A stretch of 64,000 nucleotides of DNA from Treponema sp. Its GTDB lineage: Bacteria > Spirochaetota > Spirochaetia > Treponematales > Treponemataceae. Location of the stretch: positions 78,098-142,097 of the forward strand of contig JAFSRD010000004.1 of the NCBI GenBank assembly GCA_017446265.1, given 5' to 3'. The position numbers and the translations under genes are program-made. Each line of letters starts with the position of its first letter. The stretch's first letter is position 1. The notes beneath the pieces are model-generated. The model was not told the origin of the DNA, searched no databases, and saw nothing but the letters and a program-made list of their open reading frames with translations. Positions 44,112 to 53,411 of the stretch are shown in pieces.

Positions 44112-46073
44112 ATGATAAAACGATTATTTTTGGTTCTTGCTGTTTGTGCCGCATTCGGTTTTGTGGGCTGTGGCGGCAAGTCGATTAAAGACGGTACGTA
44201 TACCGCTTCTGTAGGTGGTATGAACGATGACGTAGAAGTACAAGTGACTATCGCAAACAAAAAGATTGTAAATGTCGCTGTCACAAAAGAATCGGAAACG
44301 CCTGGAATCGGCAGCCCGCTCAAAACAAAAAGCGGGCAAGTGCTCACAGCTGGCGGACTTTCGCCAATAGAATTGATTCCAGCAGAAATCGTAAAAAATC
44401 AGAGCGTCAATGTTGACGTAGTTACCGGTGCAACAATTACGTCGCGTGCAATCATGGCTGCTGTTTCAAATTGTTTACGCGAAGCAGGAGCGCAAACTGC
44501 CAACTGGAACGCAAAGCCTGCGCCTGCCTCTGCTCCTTCAAATGCCGCTGCTGATGTTGTCGTACTCGGCGGTGGTGGCGCAGGTCTTGCCGCAGCAGTC
44601 GCAGCAGGACAGCACGGCAAATCTGTCATCGTCGTAGAAAAAAATGGCTCTGTCGGCGGCGACACGCTCGTATGCGGTGCAATCTACAACACTGCGGACG
44701 CAACACTTCAGTCAAAAGTCACCATGACTGACGCAGTAAAGCGCACAATTGAAGCAGCGCTTGCTGAAAGCGCACAAAACGCAGAACATGCAGCACTGCA
44801 AGCAGAAGTTCGTGCACAGTGGAACGCGTACAAAGCGAGCGGCCGTACAGATTTGTTCGACTCAAAAGAATGGTACGCACTCCAGACGTGGAATGGCGGC
44901 GACAAAGTTGCAAATCTCGACCTTGTAAAAAGGTTGACGTATAACGCATATGACGGTCTCATGTGGATTGAAAATCTCGGCATGGAATTTGAAGACCAAA
45001 TCAGCCAGGGGGCGGGCGCTTTGTGGCAGCGCACGCATACGAGCCTTATGCAGATGGGCACGGGCTTCATCTCAACATATGTGAGCAACATCGAAAAGAT
45101 GAACAACGTCACCGTCATGGTTGAGACAACGGCAAAGTCGCTTGTAAAAGACGGCAACAGAGTTACTGGCGCTGTGTGCATTGACAGAAACGGGAACGAA
45201 TTTACCGTGAGCGGCAAGGACGGCGTTATTATTGCAACTGGCGGATTTGCAGCAAATGGCGCAATGGTGCAGCAGTACAATACGACAGGCAAGTGGCAAG
45301 ACTTGACTAACGTTGCGACAACAAATCGCTTCTCGTCTTCGCAAGGTGATGGAATCACCATGGCGTTGAACGCGGGCGCAGGGCTTGTAGACATGGAACA
45401 GATTCAGCTTTTGTATCTTGGCAACCTTAAAGACGGACAACTTACAAAATATCCTCCACGTGATGTAAACGGCACTGACCAAATCATCTTCATCAACAAA
45501 GACGGCGAACGATTCACAAACGAAGGCGGCAGGCGTGATGACATTTGTCTTGCAGTTTTTAAACAGAGGGATGCAGCATTCTACATGCTTGAATCTGGCG
45601 ACGGTGCAGGATATGTTGACATTGCCAGTCCGAATTGGCGAAGCGCAGACGGATTCACGTTCGACTATTTGAAAAACAATGAGTTCATCTACACAGCCGA
45701 TACGCTCGACGAGCTTGCGCAAAAGCTTGACATGGATGCTGCAAAACTCAAAGCAACAATAGACGCGTTCAACGCAAGCGTTGATTCAGGACATGATGCA
45801 TTCGGACGCACGTTGTATTCGACAAAACTCACAAAAGGTCCGTGGGTGGCAACACCACGCCAGGCATGCGTGCATCACACAATGGGCGGCATTGCAATAG
45901 ACACAAGCACCCATGTGCTCGACTCGAGCGGCACTGTGATTCCTGGTCTCTATGCGGCAGGCGAAGTTACTGGCGCTATCCACGGCGGCAATCGTTTAGG
46001 TGGAAATGCAGTTGTTGACACTGTTGTATTCGGCAAAATGGCAGGCGACGCTGTTGTAAAAGACGCAATGTAA
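44112..46073 (+). CDS. Exported flavinylated FAD-dependent reductase (fumarate/urocanate reductase type)
   Basis: 653 aa. Lipobox FVGC (Cys20), an FMN_bind domain with the flavinylation motif DVVTGATITS (Thr108 is the expected FMN site), then a FAD_binding_2 domain from about residue 145 with GGGGAGLAAAVAAGQHG and the C-terminal HHTMGGIAID and HGGNRLGGNAVVDTVVFG segments. It is the layout of extracytoplasmic fumarate, urocanate or similar enoate reductases that use FMN to feed FAD. The exact substrate cannot be deduced. Very strong AAAGGAGG before ATG. ApbE at 34.4 kb would mature it. Confidence 0.9.
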   Translation: MIKRLFLVLAVCAAFGFVGCGGKSIKDGTYTASVGGMNDDVEVQVTIANKKIVNVAVTKESETPGIGSPLKTKSGQVLTAGGLSPIELIPAEIVKNQSVNVDVVTGATITSRAIMAAVSNCLREAGAQTANWNAKPAPASAPSNAAADVVVLGGGGAGLAAAVAAGQHGKSVIVVEKNGSVGGDTLVCGAIYNTADATLQSKVTMTDAVKRTIEAALAESAQNAEHAALQAEVRAQWNAYKASGRTDLFDSKEWYALQTWNGGDKVANLDLVKRLTYNAYDGLMWIENLGMEFEDQISQGAGALWQRTHTSLMQMGTGFISTYVSNIEKMNNVTVMVETTAKSLVKDGNRVTGAVCIDRNGNEFTVSGKDGVIIATGGFAANGAMVQQYNTTGKWQDLTNVATTNRFSSSQGDGITMALNAGAGLVDMEQIQLLYLGNLKDGQLTKYPPRDVNGTDQIIFINKDGERFTNEGGRRDDICLAVFKQRDAAFYMLESGDGAGYVDIASPNWRSADGFTFDYLKNNEFIYTADTLDELAQKLDMDAAKLKATIDAFNASVDSGHDAFGRTLYSTKLTKGPWVATPRQACVHHTMGGIAIDTSTHVLDSSGTVIPGLYAAGEVTGAIHGGNRLGGNAVVDTVVFGKMAGDAVVKDAM

Positions 46074-46098
46074 AAATTATTATTTTTACGTGATTAAA

Positions 46099-46138
46099 AA
46101 TCCGCAGGAACGCGAGAGCGTGCTTCTGCGGATTTTCT
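46099..46138 (+). terminator. Rho-independent terminator of the flavin reductase gene
   Basis: 9-bp outer stem (AATCCGCAG 46099-46107 with CTGCGGATT 46126-46134) with an inner ACGC/GCGT stem, followed by TTTTC. It lies 25 bp after the stop codon. Confidence 0.85.
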
Positions 46139-46142
46139 ATTC

Positions 46143-46173
46143 ATACGGAGCGCAAGAAACATGCGCTCCGTAT
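46143..46173. repeat. 12-bp inverted repeat upstream of glutathione peroxidase
   Basis: ATACGGAGCGCA / TGCGCTCCGTAT with a 7-nt loop and no T-run. It may be part of a double terminator or an operator of the following gene. Confidence 0.5.
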
Positions 46174-46202
46174 AAGTCAGCAGCAAATCCGTTTACAGCG
46201 GG

Positions 46203-46232
46203 TTGATGTCCGATGCCATTAGCAGTTATACT
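46203..46232 (+). promoter_or_regulatory. Promoter in front of the long glutathione peroxidase start
   Basis: TTGATG at 46203-46208, an 18-nt spacer and TATACT at 46227-46232, ending 6 nt before the ATG at 46239. Confidence 0.45.
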
Positions 46233-46334
46233 AGCAGTATGAAAAAAACTCAAACTATTTTTATCACTGTGTATATTGCATGCATGCTGTGCGCATTTGC
46301 ACAGAGAACAGCGCAAAATACAAGGAGCACGCTT

Positions 46335-46880
46335 ATGACAATCTACGATTACATATTCAAAGACGGAAGCGGTAATGATGTTTCGCTTTCTGACTACAAA
46401 GGAAAAGTTTTATTAATTGTTAATACGGCAACAGGTTGTGGATTTACGCCGCAATATAAAAGCCTTGAAAAATTGTATGAAACGTATCACGAACGCGGGC
46501 TGGAAATACTTGATTTTCCGTGCAATCAATTCGGCAATCAAGCGCCAGGAACTGACAAAGAGATCACGCAATTCTGTCAGCTCACATATAACACGCAGTT
46601 TCCGCAGATGCAAAAAATTGATGTGAATGGCGAAAATGAACTTCCATTGTACACTTATTTAAAAGCGCAAAAAGGCTTTGCTGGATTTACCGGTGTGTCA
46701 GCTGCAATTTTGAAAAACGTCGTTGCAAAAGCAGACCCAGATTACAAAAACAACGCAAACATTAAATGGAACTTTACAAAATTTCTCGTAAGCAGAGACG
46801 GAAAGGTCGTAGAGCGATTTGAGTCAACCGTAGATCCAAAAAAAATCGAAAAGAAAATAGCAGCATTGCTTGCAGAATGA
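46335..46880 (+). CDS. Glutathione peroxidase family protein (Cys type)
   Basis: 181 aa from ATG 46335, which has AAGGAG 8 nt upstream and gives the standard cytosolic length. Thiol peroxidase: active-site Cys35 in TATGCGFTPQ (no selenocysteine), second Cys in FPCNQFGNQAPGT, and the conserved WNFTKFL. The same frame runs upstream to ATG 46239, adding 32 residues that look like a signal peptide; that ATG has a -10 box 6 nt before it. So an exported form is also possible. Confidence 0.9.
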   Translation: MTIYDYIFKDGSGNDVSLSDYKGKVLLIVNTATGCGFTPQYKSLEKLYETYHERGLEILDFPCNQFGNQAPGTDKEITQFCQLTYNTQFPQMQKIDVNGENELPLYTYLKAQKGFAGFTGVSAAILKNVVAKADPDYKNNANIKWNFTKFLVSRDGKVVERFESTVDPKKIEKKIAALLAE

Positions 46881-46938
46881 TTTTTATGGATGAAACTCAA
46901 TTCAAGCGTTGGAGCATGCACGCGCCGCACAAATCACG

Positions 46939-47247
46939 CTACACGTCCAACAGTTTTTCGTATTTCCGCTCACCTGCATTTTTTGCAGGGCGGTAGAGAA
47001 TCGCTTTGTTGCCTATGACGCGCACAAGCGTCGCCTGGCATTTTTCTGCAAGAGTTGCCGCCAGTTCGCGCTTTTGCTCTTTGAATTCGTTAAAGCTGAT
47101 TTTAACAAGCTCATGTGCGGCGAGCACGCTATCTGTCATTTTTTCGACAGCTTCAGTTACGCCGCCCTGCCCCACAATCACCACGCTCTGAAGGCGTTGC
47201 GCATGTTTTTCGAGCACTTTGCGCTGCTTGCTTGAAAGTTCAATCAT
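46939..47247 (-). CDS. yhbY: RNA-binding protein YhbY (CRM domain)
   Basis: 102 aa, a single CRM domain. Motifs: LSSKQRKVLEKHAQRLQSVVIVGQGGVTEAV and an ending with RVIGNKAILYRP. YhbY associates with pre-50S ribosomal subunits. ATG at 47247; no Shine-Dalgarno, but TAGTAT (minus, 47254-47259) ends 6 nt before it, with TTGCGC 17 nt further. Convergent with the glutathione peroxidase gene. Confidence 0.9.
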   Translation of the reverse strand: MIELSSKQRKVLEKHAQRLQSVVIVGQGGVTEAVEKMTDSVLAAHELVKISFNEFKEQKRELAATLAEKCQATLVRVIGNKAILYRPAKNAGERKYEKLLDV

Positions 47248-47338
47248 GATGACATACTACTGTTATTTTGCTCGTTGCGCAACGCCCTGCACTATCGCGC
47301 ACCAATCAGTGCAACGCCCTGCGCCTGTCCGCGTCTCT

Positions 47339-47605
47339 TGCCCCGTTCACCGTCGGCAGCAGTATTTTTCAAAATTATTTCACCGCGAAATGAATATGGC
47401 GCTCACTGAATATATACGAAGCGTGCGGCTCAAAAAGGCAAAACAGCTTTTAAAATCATCTTCACTGCAACTTGAGGACATTGCGCATCTTGTCGGATAC
47501 GACAATGCAAACTACTTTATACGGATTTTTTAAAACGCATACAACACAACGCCTAAACAATTTCAAAAAAATGTGCTGTTTCATAGCAAACCAGGCACAT
47601 TATGA
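47339..47605 (+). pseudogene. AraC-family regulator, C-terminal HTH fragment (broken)
   Basis: The frame from about 47339 to 47605 matches the C-terminal AraC DNA-binding region: QQYFSKLFHREMNMALTEYIRSVRLKKAKQLL, then IAHLVGYDNANYF. Reading is broken by TAA at 47531-47533 exactly where a Lys is expected; in the same frame it continues with NAYNTTPKQFQKN, the usual end. The N-terminal sensing domain is missing altogether. It lies just before the hexuronate operon, so it may be the remains of that operon's regulator. The rest of 47248-47752 holds only AT-rich promoter sequence. Confidence 0.8.
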
Positions 47606-47752
47606 ACAGAATACAGCTATAAGAGCCGTACCTCTGCAACGCCAAGTGATTTTCTGTGCATAACGCGGACATTATTAATTTTTTTCTTTCTTGCAACGAG
47701 CTCCTTTTTTGTTTATTATAAATTAATGAGTAGAAAAAAATAGGAATACACT

Positions 47753-48829
47753 ATGAAAATGACATTGCGCTGGTACGGCTCGCAGTTTGACTCTGTCACA
47801 TTGCAATATATACGGCAAGTGCCGGGTGTTGTCGGCGTAATCACCACGCTGTACGATATTCCTACAGGAGCGTTGTGGCCGCTTGAAAAAATTACAGCAC
47901 TCAAAAAAGAAGTTGAAGATGCAGGGCTTGAAATAAGCGGCATTGAAAGCGTCAACATTCACGATGACATAAAAATAGGATTGCCGTCACGCGACGCATA
48001 TATTGAAAACTACATCAAGACGCTTGAACATCTTGGACAGTGCGGCATTACAATGGCGTGCTACAACTTCATGCCCGTGTTTGACTGGACTCGTACAGAC
48101 TTGGCAAAGATGCGCAGCGACGGCTCCACCGTGCTCGCATATGACCAGAAAATCGTGGATGCCATCGACCCTGAAAAATTTATCGAAAGCACTGACAAAA
48201 GCTCTAACGGATTTGTCATGCCAGGCTGGGAGCCGCATCGTTTAGCACATGTAAAAGAGCTGTTTGAAAGATACAAAGGCGTTGACAACGAAAAACTTTT
48301 TGCCAATCTTGTGTATTTTTTAAAAGCCATTCAAAATGTATGTGAAAAATATGATATTAAAATGGCAATCCATCCCGATGACCCCGCATGGTCGGTATTC
48401 AATCTTCCACGCATCATCACAGGGAAAGACGCAATAAAAAAAATGCTCGACGCAGTAGATGCATCGTTTAACGGCGTAACGCTGTGCACTGGATCGCTCG
48501 GCACAAATCCTAAAAACGATTTGCCCGACATCATTCGTGCGTGCAAAGGCAGAATCCATTTTGCGCATGTGCGCAATGTGCACCACATTGCACCGGGCAT
48601 ATTTGAAGAAGCAGCACACCTTTCAAGCGATGGCTCGTTCGACATGTACGAAATTGTTAAAGCGTTGTACGAAACAGGCTTCGACGGTCCTATACGCCCC
48701 GACCACGGCAGAATGATTTGGGGTGAAAACGCAATGCCCGGTTACGGTTTGTACGACCGTGCGCTGGGCGCAGCATACATAAACGGCTTGTGGGAAGCGA
48801 TTGCAAAAAACGCAGGAGGCAGCAGATGA
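47753..48829 (+). CDS. uxuA: Mannonate dehydratase
   Basis: 358 aa. Converts D-mannonate to 2-keto-3-deoxygluconate in glucuronate breakdown. Motifs: MTLRWYG at the start, GIESVNIHDDIKIG, YNFMPVFDWTRT, IHPDDPAWSVF, TLCTGSLG, HFAHVRNV and RPDHGRMIWGE. First gene of the uxuA-uxuB-uxaC operon; its TGA overlaps the uxuB ATG. A weak AGGAA precedes the ATG. Confidence 0.95.
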   Translation: MKMTLRWYGSQFDSVTLQYIRQVPGVVGVITTLYDIPTGALWPLEKITALKKEVEDAGLEISGIESVNIHDDIKIGLPSRDAYIENYIKTLEHLGQCGITMACYNFMPVFDWTRTDLAKMRSDGSTVLAYDQKIVDAIDPEKFIESTDKSSNGFVMPGWEPHRLAHVKELFERYKGVDNEKLFANLVYFLKAIQNVCEKYDIKMAIHPDDPAWSVFNLPRIITGKDAIKKMLDAVDASFNGVTLCTGSLGTNPKNDLPDIIRACKGRIHFAHVRNVHHIAPGIFEEAAHLSSDGSFDMYEIVKALYETGFDGPIRPDHGRMIWGENAMPGYGLYDRALGAAYINGLWEAIAKNAGGSR

Positions 48830-50451
48830 CGCTGAGCGACAAAGGTTTGCGCGATGCAAGCGCGTGGCAGGCAGGCAACTACACGCTCCCTCGTTTTGAC
48901 CGCGCACGCATGATTGCAGCAACAGAAAAAAATCCTGCATGGATTCACTTTGGTGCAGGAAATATTTTCCGTGCGTTTCAGGCAACGCTTGCGCAAAAAT
49001 TGCTTGACGACAATTTGTGCAGTACAGGCATCATCGTTGGCGAAGGATTTGACACTGAAATAATCGAAAAGGCATACCGCCCGTTCGACAATCTTTCGCT
49101 GCTCGTAACGCTCAAAGCGGACGGCACTATCAGTAAAACTGTCGTCGCATCTGTTGCGTCAAGCCTCATCTGCAAGCCCACAGTAAAAGACGACTGGAAT
49201 GCGCTCACCGCTGTTTTCCGCAACAAGTCGCTGCAAATGGCAAGCTTTACGATAACTGAAAAAGGCTACGCAACGCGCGGTGCAGACGGCGCCTTTTTGC
49301 CAATATACAAGACAGATTTTGAAGCAGGTCCTGATGGGGCAACATCGTTTTTGGCGCACCTATGCGCGTTGCTCCACGAGCGATACATTCACGCAGAAAA
49401 ACAGCCGCTTGCGCTCGTGAGCATGGACAACTGCTCGCACAACGGAGAGAAATTGCGTGAAGCAGTTGCAACGATTGTTAGCGAGTGGGAAAAGCGCGGT
49501 TTTGTTGAGCATGATTTTGTCAATTACATATCTTCACCTAACTGTATCAGTTTTCCCTGGACGATGATAGACAAGATTACACCGCGCCCGCATCCCGATG
49601 TGCAAAAGCAGCTTGAGCAGGACGGTCTTGAAAGCGCGCAAATCATCGTCACAGACAAACATACGTACACCGCTCCGTTTGTAAATGCGGAAGAGCCGCA
49701 GTATCTCGTCGTGGAAGATATATTCCCAAATGGACGCCCGCCGCTTGAAAAAGCAGGCGTGTATTTTTGCGACAGGGAAACAGTCAACAACGTTGAGCGC
49801 ATGAAGGTGTGTACGTGTTTGAATCCGCTGCATACAACGCTTGCCGTCTTCGGCTGCCTGCTCGGCCATACGCTTATCGCAGATGAAATGAAAGATACAG
49901 AGCTCAATGCGCTTGTCAAAAAGATAGGCTACAGCGAAGGCTTGCCTGTCGTTACAGATCCCAAAATCATCAATCCGAAAAAATTCATCGACGAAGTGAT
50001 AAACGTACGCCTGCCCAATCAGTTCATGCCCGACACACCGCAGCGCATTGCATGCGACACGTCTCAAAAACTTTCAATCCGTTTTGGTGAAACGATAAAA
50101 GCGTACTGCGCAGACGCAACGCTCACTGTGCAAGATTTGACGTACATTCCACTCGTGTTTGCAGGTTGGTGCCGCTATCTCATGGGAATTGACGATGAAG
50201 GCAAGCAGTTCGCCGTAAGCCCCGACCCGCTGCTTGAGCACGTTTGCAAATTTGTCAAGCCTGTTGCGCTCGGTGGCACGTACACAGAAGCGCAACTTGA
50301 TGCATTCCTGCATCCGCTCCTTGCAGACGCTTTCATCTTTGGCGTTGATTTATACAAGGTGCATCTTGCAGAACGCGTCGTGCAGCATTTCAGCAAACTC
50401 ATTGCAGGAACAGGTGCTGTGCGTAAAACGCTGCAAAAATATGTACAATAA
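48826..50451 (+). CDS. uxuB: Fructuronate/mannonate oxidoreductase (mannitol dehydrogenase family)
   Basis: 541 aa. NAD-dependent mannitol-dehydrogenase-family enzyme; position between uxuA and uxaC points to D-fructuronate to D-mannonate reduction. Motifs: IHFGAGNIFRAFQA near the N-terminus, SMDNCSHNGE, and SFPWTMIDKITPRPH in the middle. ATG at 48826 overlaps the uxuA stop (ATGA) with AGGAGG upstream: translational coupling. The length is slightly over the usual 480-490 residues. Confidence 0.9.
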   Translation: MTLSDKGLRDASAWQAGNYTLPRFDRARMIAATEKNPAWIHFGAGNIFRAFQATLAQKLLDDNLCSTGIIVGEGFDTEIIEKAYRPFDNLSLLVTLKADGTISKTVVASVASSLICKPTVKDDWNALTAVFRNKSLQMASFTITEKGYATRGADGAFLPIYKTDFEAGPDGATSFLAHLCALLHERYIHAEKQPLALVSMDNCSHNGEKLREAVATIVSEWEKRGFVEHDFVNYISSPNCISFPWTMIDKITPRPHPDVQKQLEQDGLESAQIIVTDKHTYTAPFVNAEEPQYLVVEDIFPNGRPPLEKAGVYFCDRETVNNVERMKVCTCLNPLHTTLAVFGCLLGHTLIADEMKDTELNALVKKIGYSEGLPVVTDPKIINPKKFIDEVINVRLPNQFMPDTPQRIACDTSQKLSIRFGETIKAYCADATLTVQDLTYIPLVFAGWCRYLMGIDDEGKQFAVSPDPLLEHVCKFVKPVALGGTYTEAQLDAFLHPLLADAFIFGVDLYKVHLAERVVQHFSKLIAGTGAVRKTLQKYVQ

Positions 50452-50471
50452 AATTATTAACGAGGCAATGC

Positions 50472-51890
50472 ATGACGCAATTTATGGACAATAACTTTCT
50501 TCTACATAATGCGACTTCGCGCATGCTGTATGAGTCGTGCGCAGCAGAGCCCATTTTCGACTACCATTGCCATCTTGAACCAAAAGAGATTGCAGAGAAC
50601 AAGCAGTTTGAAAACGTGACAACGCTGTGGCTCGGCGGACGTGGACACGGCGACCACTACAAGTGGCGCATGATGCGCGCATACGGTGTAGAAGAAACGT
50701 ATATCACTGGAAATGCGTCACCGTATGAAAAATTTCTAAAATGGGCTGAAACGATTGAACAGCTCATAGGCAATCCGCTCTACCACTGGACGCACCTTGA
50801 GCTGCAACGCTATTTTAACATACATGAGCCGCTCACAAAAAAATCAGCTCCCGCAGTGTGGGAAAAAGCAAACGCGCTTTTGAAAGATAAATCAGTGAGT
50901 GTAAAAAACATCCTTGCGCAATTCAATGTGTACGCAATAGGCACAACCGACGACCCGGCAGACACGCTTGAGCATCACGCGGCAATTGCGTCAGGCGCAG
51001 CTCCTATTGGCAAAATAAACACGCGCGTCATTCCGTCATTCAGACCAGACAACGCGCTGCACATTGCGCGGAGCGGATTTTCTGCATATATCGAAAAACT
51101 TTCGAAAGCTTCTGGCATTGCAATCAAAACGGTTGACGACGTAATTGATGCGCTTGTGAGCCGACTCGACGTTTTTGTGCAACACGGCTGCCGCGCTTCC
51201 GACCATGCGCTCTCATATCCGCCGCATATTTTGCAGAGCGACGAAAAAATTCAAGCAACATTTGAAAGCGCGCTTTCTGGCAAGCCTGTTGGCATAGAAG
51301 ATGCAGAAGCGTACATGACAAAAGTGCTGTGCGCGCTTGCAAATGCATACGAAAAGCGCGGCATTGCAATGCAACTTCATCTGAATGCACTGCGCAATCT
51401 CAACGCGCGCATGTTTTCGCTGCTTGGAGCAGACACGGGCTACGACGCGTGTGGCGACTATGCAGTTGCACAAAAACTCGCGCACCTGCTTGACCGCATG
51501 CATGCAAACGGCGCGCTGCCAAAAACAATTCTCTATTCGCTCAATCCTAAAGATTACTATTCGCTTGCAACGGTGATGGGCTGCTTTCAAGAAGCGCCTG
51601 TGCGCGGCAAAATGCAGCTCGGCTCTGCCTGGTGGTTTTGCGACCACAAAGACGGCATGGAAGCGCAGATAAAAATTCTTGCAAATGTCGGCATGCTTCC
51701 TACGTTTATCGGAATGCTCACAGACAGCCGCAGCTTTTTATCATATCCGCGCCACGAATATTTCAGGCGCATTTTGTGCAACGTAATCGGCACATGGATT
51801 GAAAACGGAGAGTACCCCGCAACTGAAGATGCTGCGCGCATAGTGAAAGACATCTCCTTTGCAAACGCAAAAAAATATTTCGATAAATGA
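50472..51890 (+). CDS. uxaC: Glucuronate/galacturonate isomerase
   Basis: 472 aa, usual length. First step of hexuronate breakdown: D-glucuronate to D-fructuronate (or galacturonate to tagaturonate). Motifs: IFDYHCHLEPKEIAEN, TLWLGGRGHGDHYKWRMMRA, TTDDPADTLEHH, MQLHLNALRNLN, and GSAWWFCDHKDGM. ATG at 50472 is 21 bp after uxuB, giving a compact three-gene pathway to KDG. KdgK and KdgA are not in the window. Confidence 0.95.
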   Translation: MTQFMDNNFLLHNATSRMLYESCAAEPIFDYHCHLEPKEIAENKQFENVTTLWLGGRGHGDHYKWRMMRAYGVEETYITGNASPYEKFLKWAETIEQLIGNPLYHWTHLELQRYFNIHEPLTKKSAPAVWEKANALLKDKSVSVKNILAQFNVYAIGTTDDPADTLEHHAAIASGAAPIGKINTRVIPSFRPDNALHIARSGFSAYIEKLSKASGIAIKTVDDVIDALVSRLDVFVQHGCRASDHALSYPPHILQSDEKIQATFESALSGKPVGIEDAEAYMTKVLCALANAYEKRGIAMQLHLNALRNLNARMFSLLGADTGYDACGDYAVAQKLAHLLDRMHANGALPKTILYSLNPKDYYSLATVMGCFQEAPVRGKMQLGSAWWFCDHKDGMEAQIKILANVGMLPTFIGMLTDSRSFLSYPRHEYFRRILCNVIGTWIENGEYPATEDAARIVKDISFANAKKYFDK

Positions 51891-52022
51891 TAATTTATAT
51901 AACAATAATTTACACTGATTATTTGATTTTCCTGCGTAACTTCGTTATAATTGCTTATATTTTATGTATAAGCATAATGTTACAAAAAAAATTACTATGG
52001 TTTTTTATTGGGAGCAAAATCA

Positions 52023-53318
52023 ATGATTTTTAAACGACCCGCAGCACTCATGTTTTGCGTGTTTATTGTTACAGCGGCGGTCACTGCACAAGAAATTACG
52101 CTCACTATTGATGACGCAGTAAAACATGCATCTGAAAACAACATCTCTATTGCGCAAAATAAAATTACGCTCGATGCGCTCAAACGCACAAAGAATTATT
52201 CGTGGAACAGCATAAGCCCTTCCCTTTCGCTCGGCGGCAACATGATGATTCCGATTGATGAGGACGCGCGAAAAGTACAATTTGATTACAGTCTGTCGTT
52301 CACCGGCGCGGTAAACATTACGCTCTCTCCATCAATATACTCCTCGATCAAAACAGCAATCCTCAATTATCAAAATGGGTTGCTTGCCTATGATGAGACA
52401 AAGCGTCAAATAGAACGGGATGTGCGCATTGCATTTTATCGCTTGCTGTACGAACAGGAATATATTGCACAACAGGAACGCAACATGCAAACTGCTGAAC
52501 AACAGTACAATCAAAACAAGCGGAAATATGAGAGCGGACAGCTTTCGGAACTCGACATGCTCTCAAGCCAAGTTGCATATGAGCGGCTCAAGCCAACGCT
52601 TGAAGCTGCGGAAATTACATACAAAAACAACATGGCGCTTTTCAAGCAGACGCTTGGCATTGACCAGACAGTTGACGTTGCGCTCACAGGCTCGCTCAGC
52701 GATGCGCTCCTGCTCAACGACATTGTCGCAGAACTGAGCGCAGAAAATACGCCTTCAGTGCAGAGCGCAAAAAACAACGTAAAAATTGCAAAAGCAACGC
52801 TCACGGCACGCCGCCTTGCCGCGTGGGGGCCAACAGTGAGCGCGGGATGGTCATACGGCAAATCGAAAGCACGACCGTCTGATGTTGTTTCTACGACAAA
52901 CGCGTTTTCTCTCGGCGTATCTATTCCGCTCGACGGCTACTTGCCGTGGTCGCAAAGCGGGCAAGCGGCATCTTCGGCAAGAGATAGTGTAGAAAATGCA
53001 AAATTCGCGCTTGAAAGACAAAAAACAACTGTTGCAGTTCAAATTGAAAACTATTTAAGCCAGATAAAGCAAGGACAATCGCAACTCGCTTCGCTTCAAG
53101 CAAATATTGATTTAGCACAGCGTTCCTATGAAATGACACAGCGTGCATACAACGCAGGCTCGCGAGATTTTCTCACGCTCCAGACAGCATCCGATGCGCT
53201 TTTGAGTGCACGCGTGAGTTTTGCGCAACAGCAATACACGCTCATTACAGCAGTGTTCAATCTTGAATACGTGCTCGGTGTGCCGTTCGGTTCGCTCGGT
53301 AAAAATGCAGCAGAATAA
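52023..53318 (+). CDS. Outer-membrane efflux protein (TolC family)
   Basis: 431 aa. Signal peptide ending at TAQ|E (residues 1-23), then two outer-membrane efflux repeats with long coiled helices (INKNSYA-like repeat at SENNISIAQNKITLDAL; second at YEMTQRAYNAGSRDFLTLQTASDALLSARVSF). It forms the outer-membrane channel for the efflux system encoded next. GGGAG about 10 nt before the ATG. First gene of the TolC-MFP-RND operon; promoter region 51891-52022 is AT-rich. Confidence 0.9.
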   Translation: MIFKRPAALMFCVFIVTAAVTAQEITLTIDDAVKHASENNISIAQNKITLDALKRTKNYSWNSISPSLSLGGNMMIPIDEDARKVQFDYSLSFTGAVNITLSPSIYSSIKTAILNYQNGLLAYDETKRQIERDVRIAFYRLLYEQEYIAQQERNMQTAEQQYNQNKRKYESGQLSELDMLSSQVAYERLKPTLEAAEITYKNNMALFKQTLGIDQTVDVALTGSLSDALLLNDIVAELSAENTPSVQSAKNNVKIAKATLTARRLAAWGPTVSAGWSYGKSKARPSDVVSTTNAFSLGVSIPLDGYLPWSQSGQAASSARDSVENAKFALERQKTTVAVQIENYLSQIKQGQSQLASLQANIDLAQRSYEMTQRAYNAGSRDFLTLQTASDALLSARVSFAQQQYTLITAVFNLEYVLGVPFGSLGKNAAE

Positions 53319-53411
53319 TTTAGAAAGAAAAAAGGTGCGGGAAAAAGAAAACCTTTTTGAAAGGTTGTCGTTGTCCCGCAAAATTACTAATCAATGCAGG
53401 AAGGAAATAGA

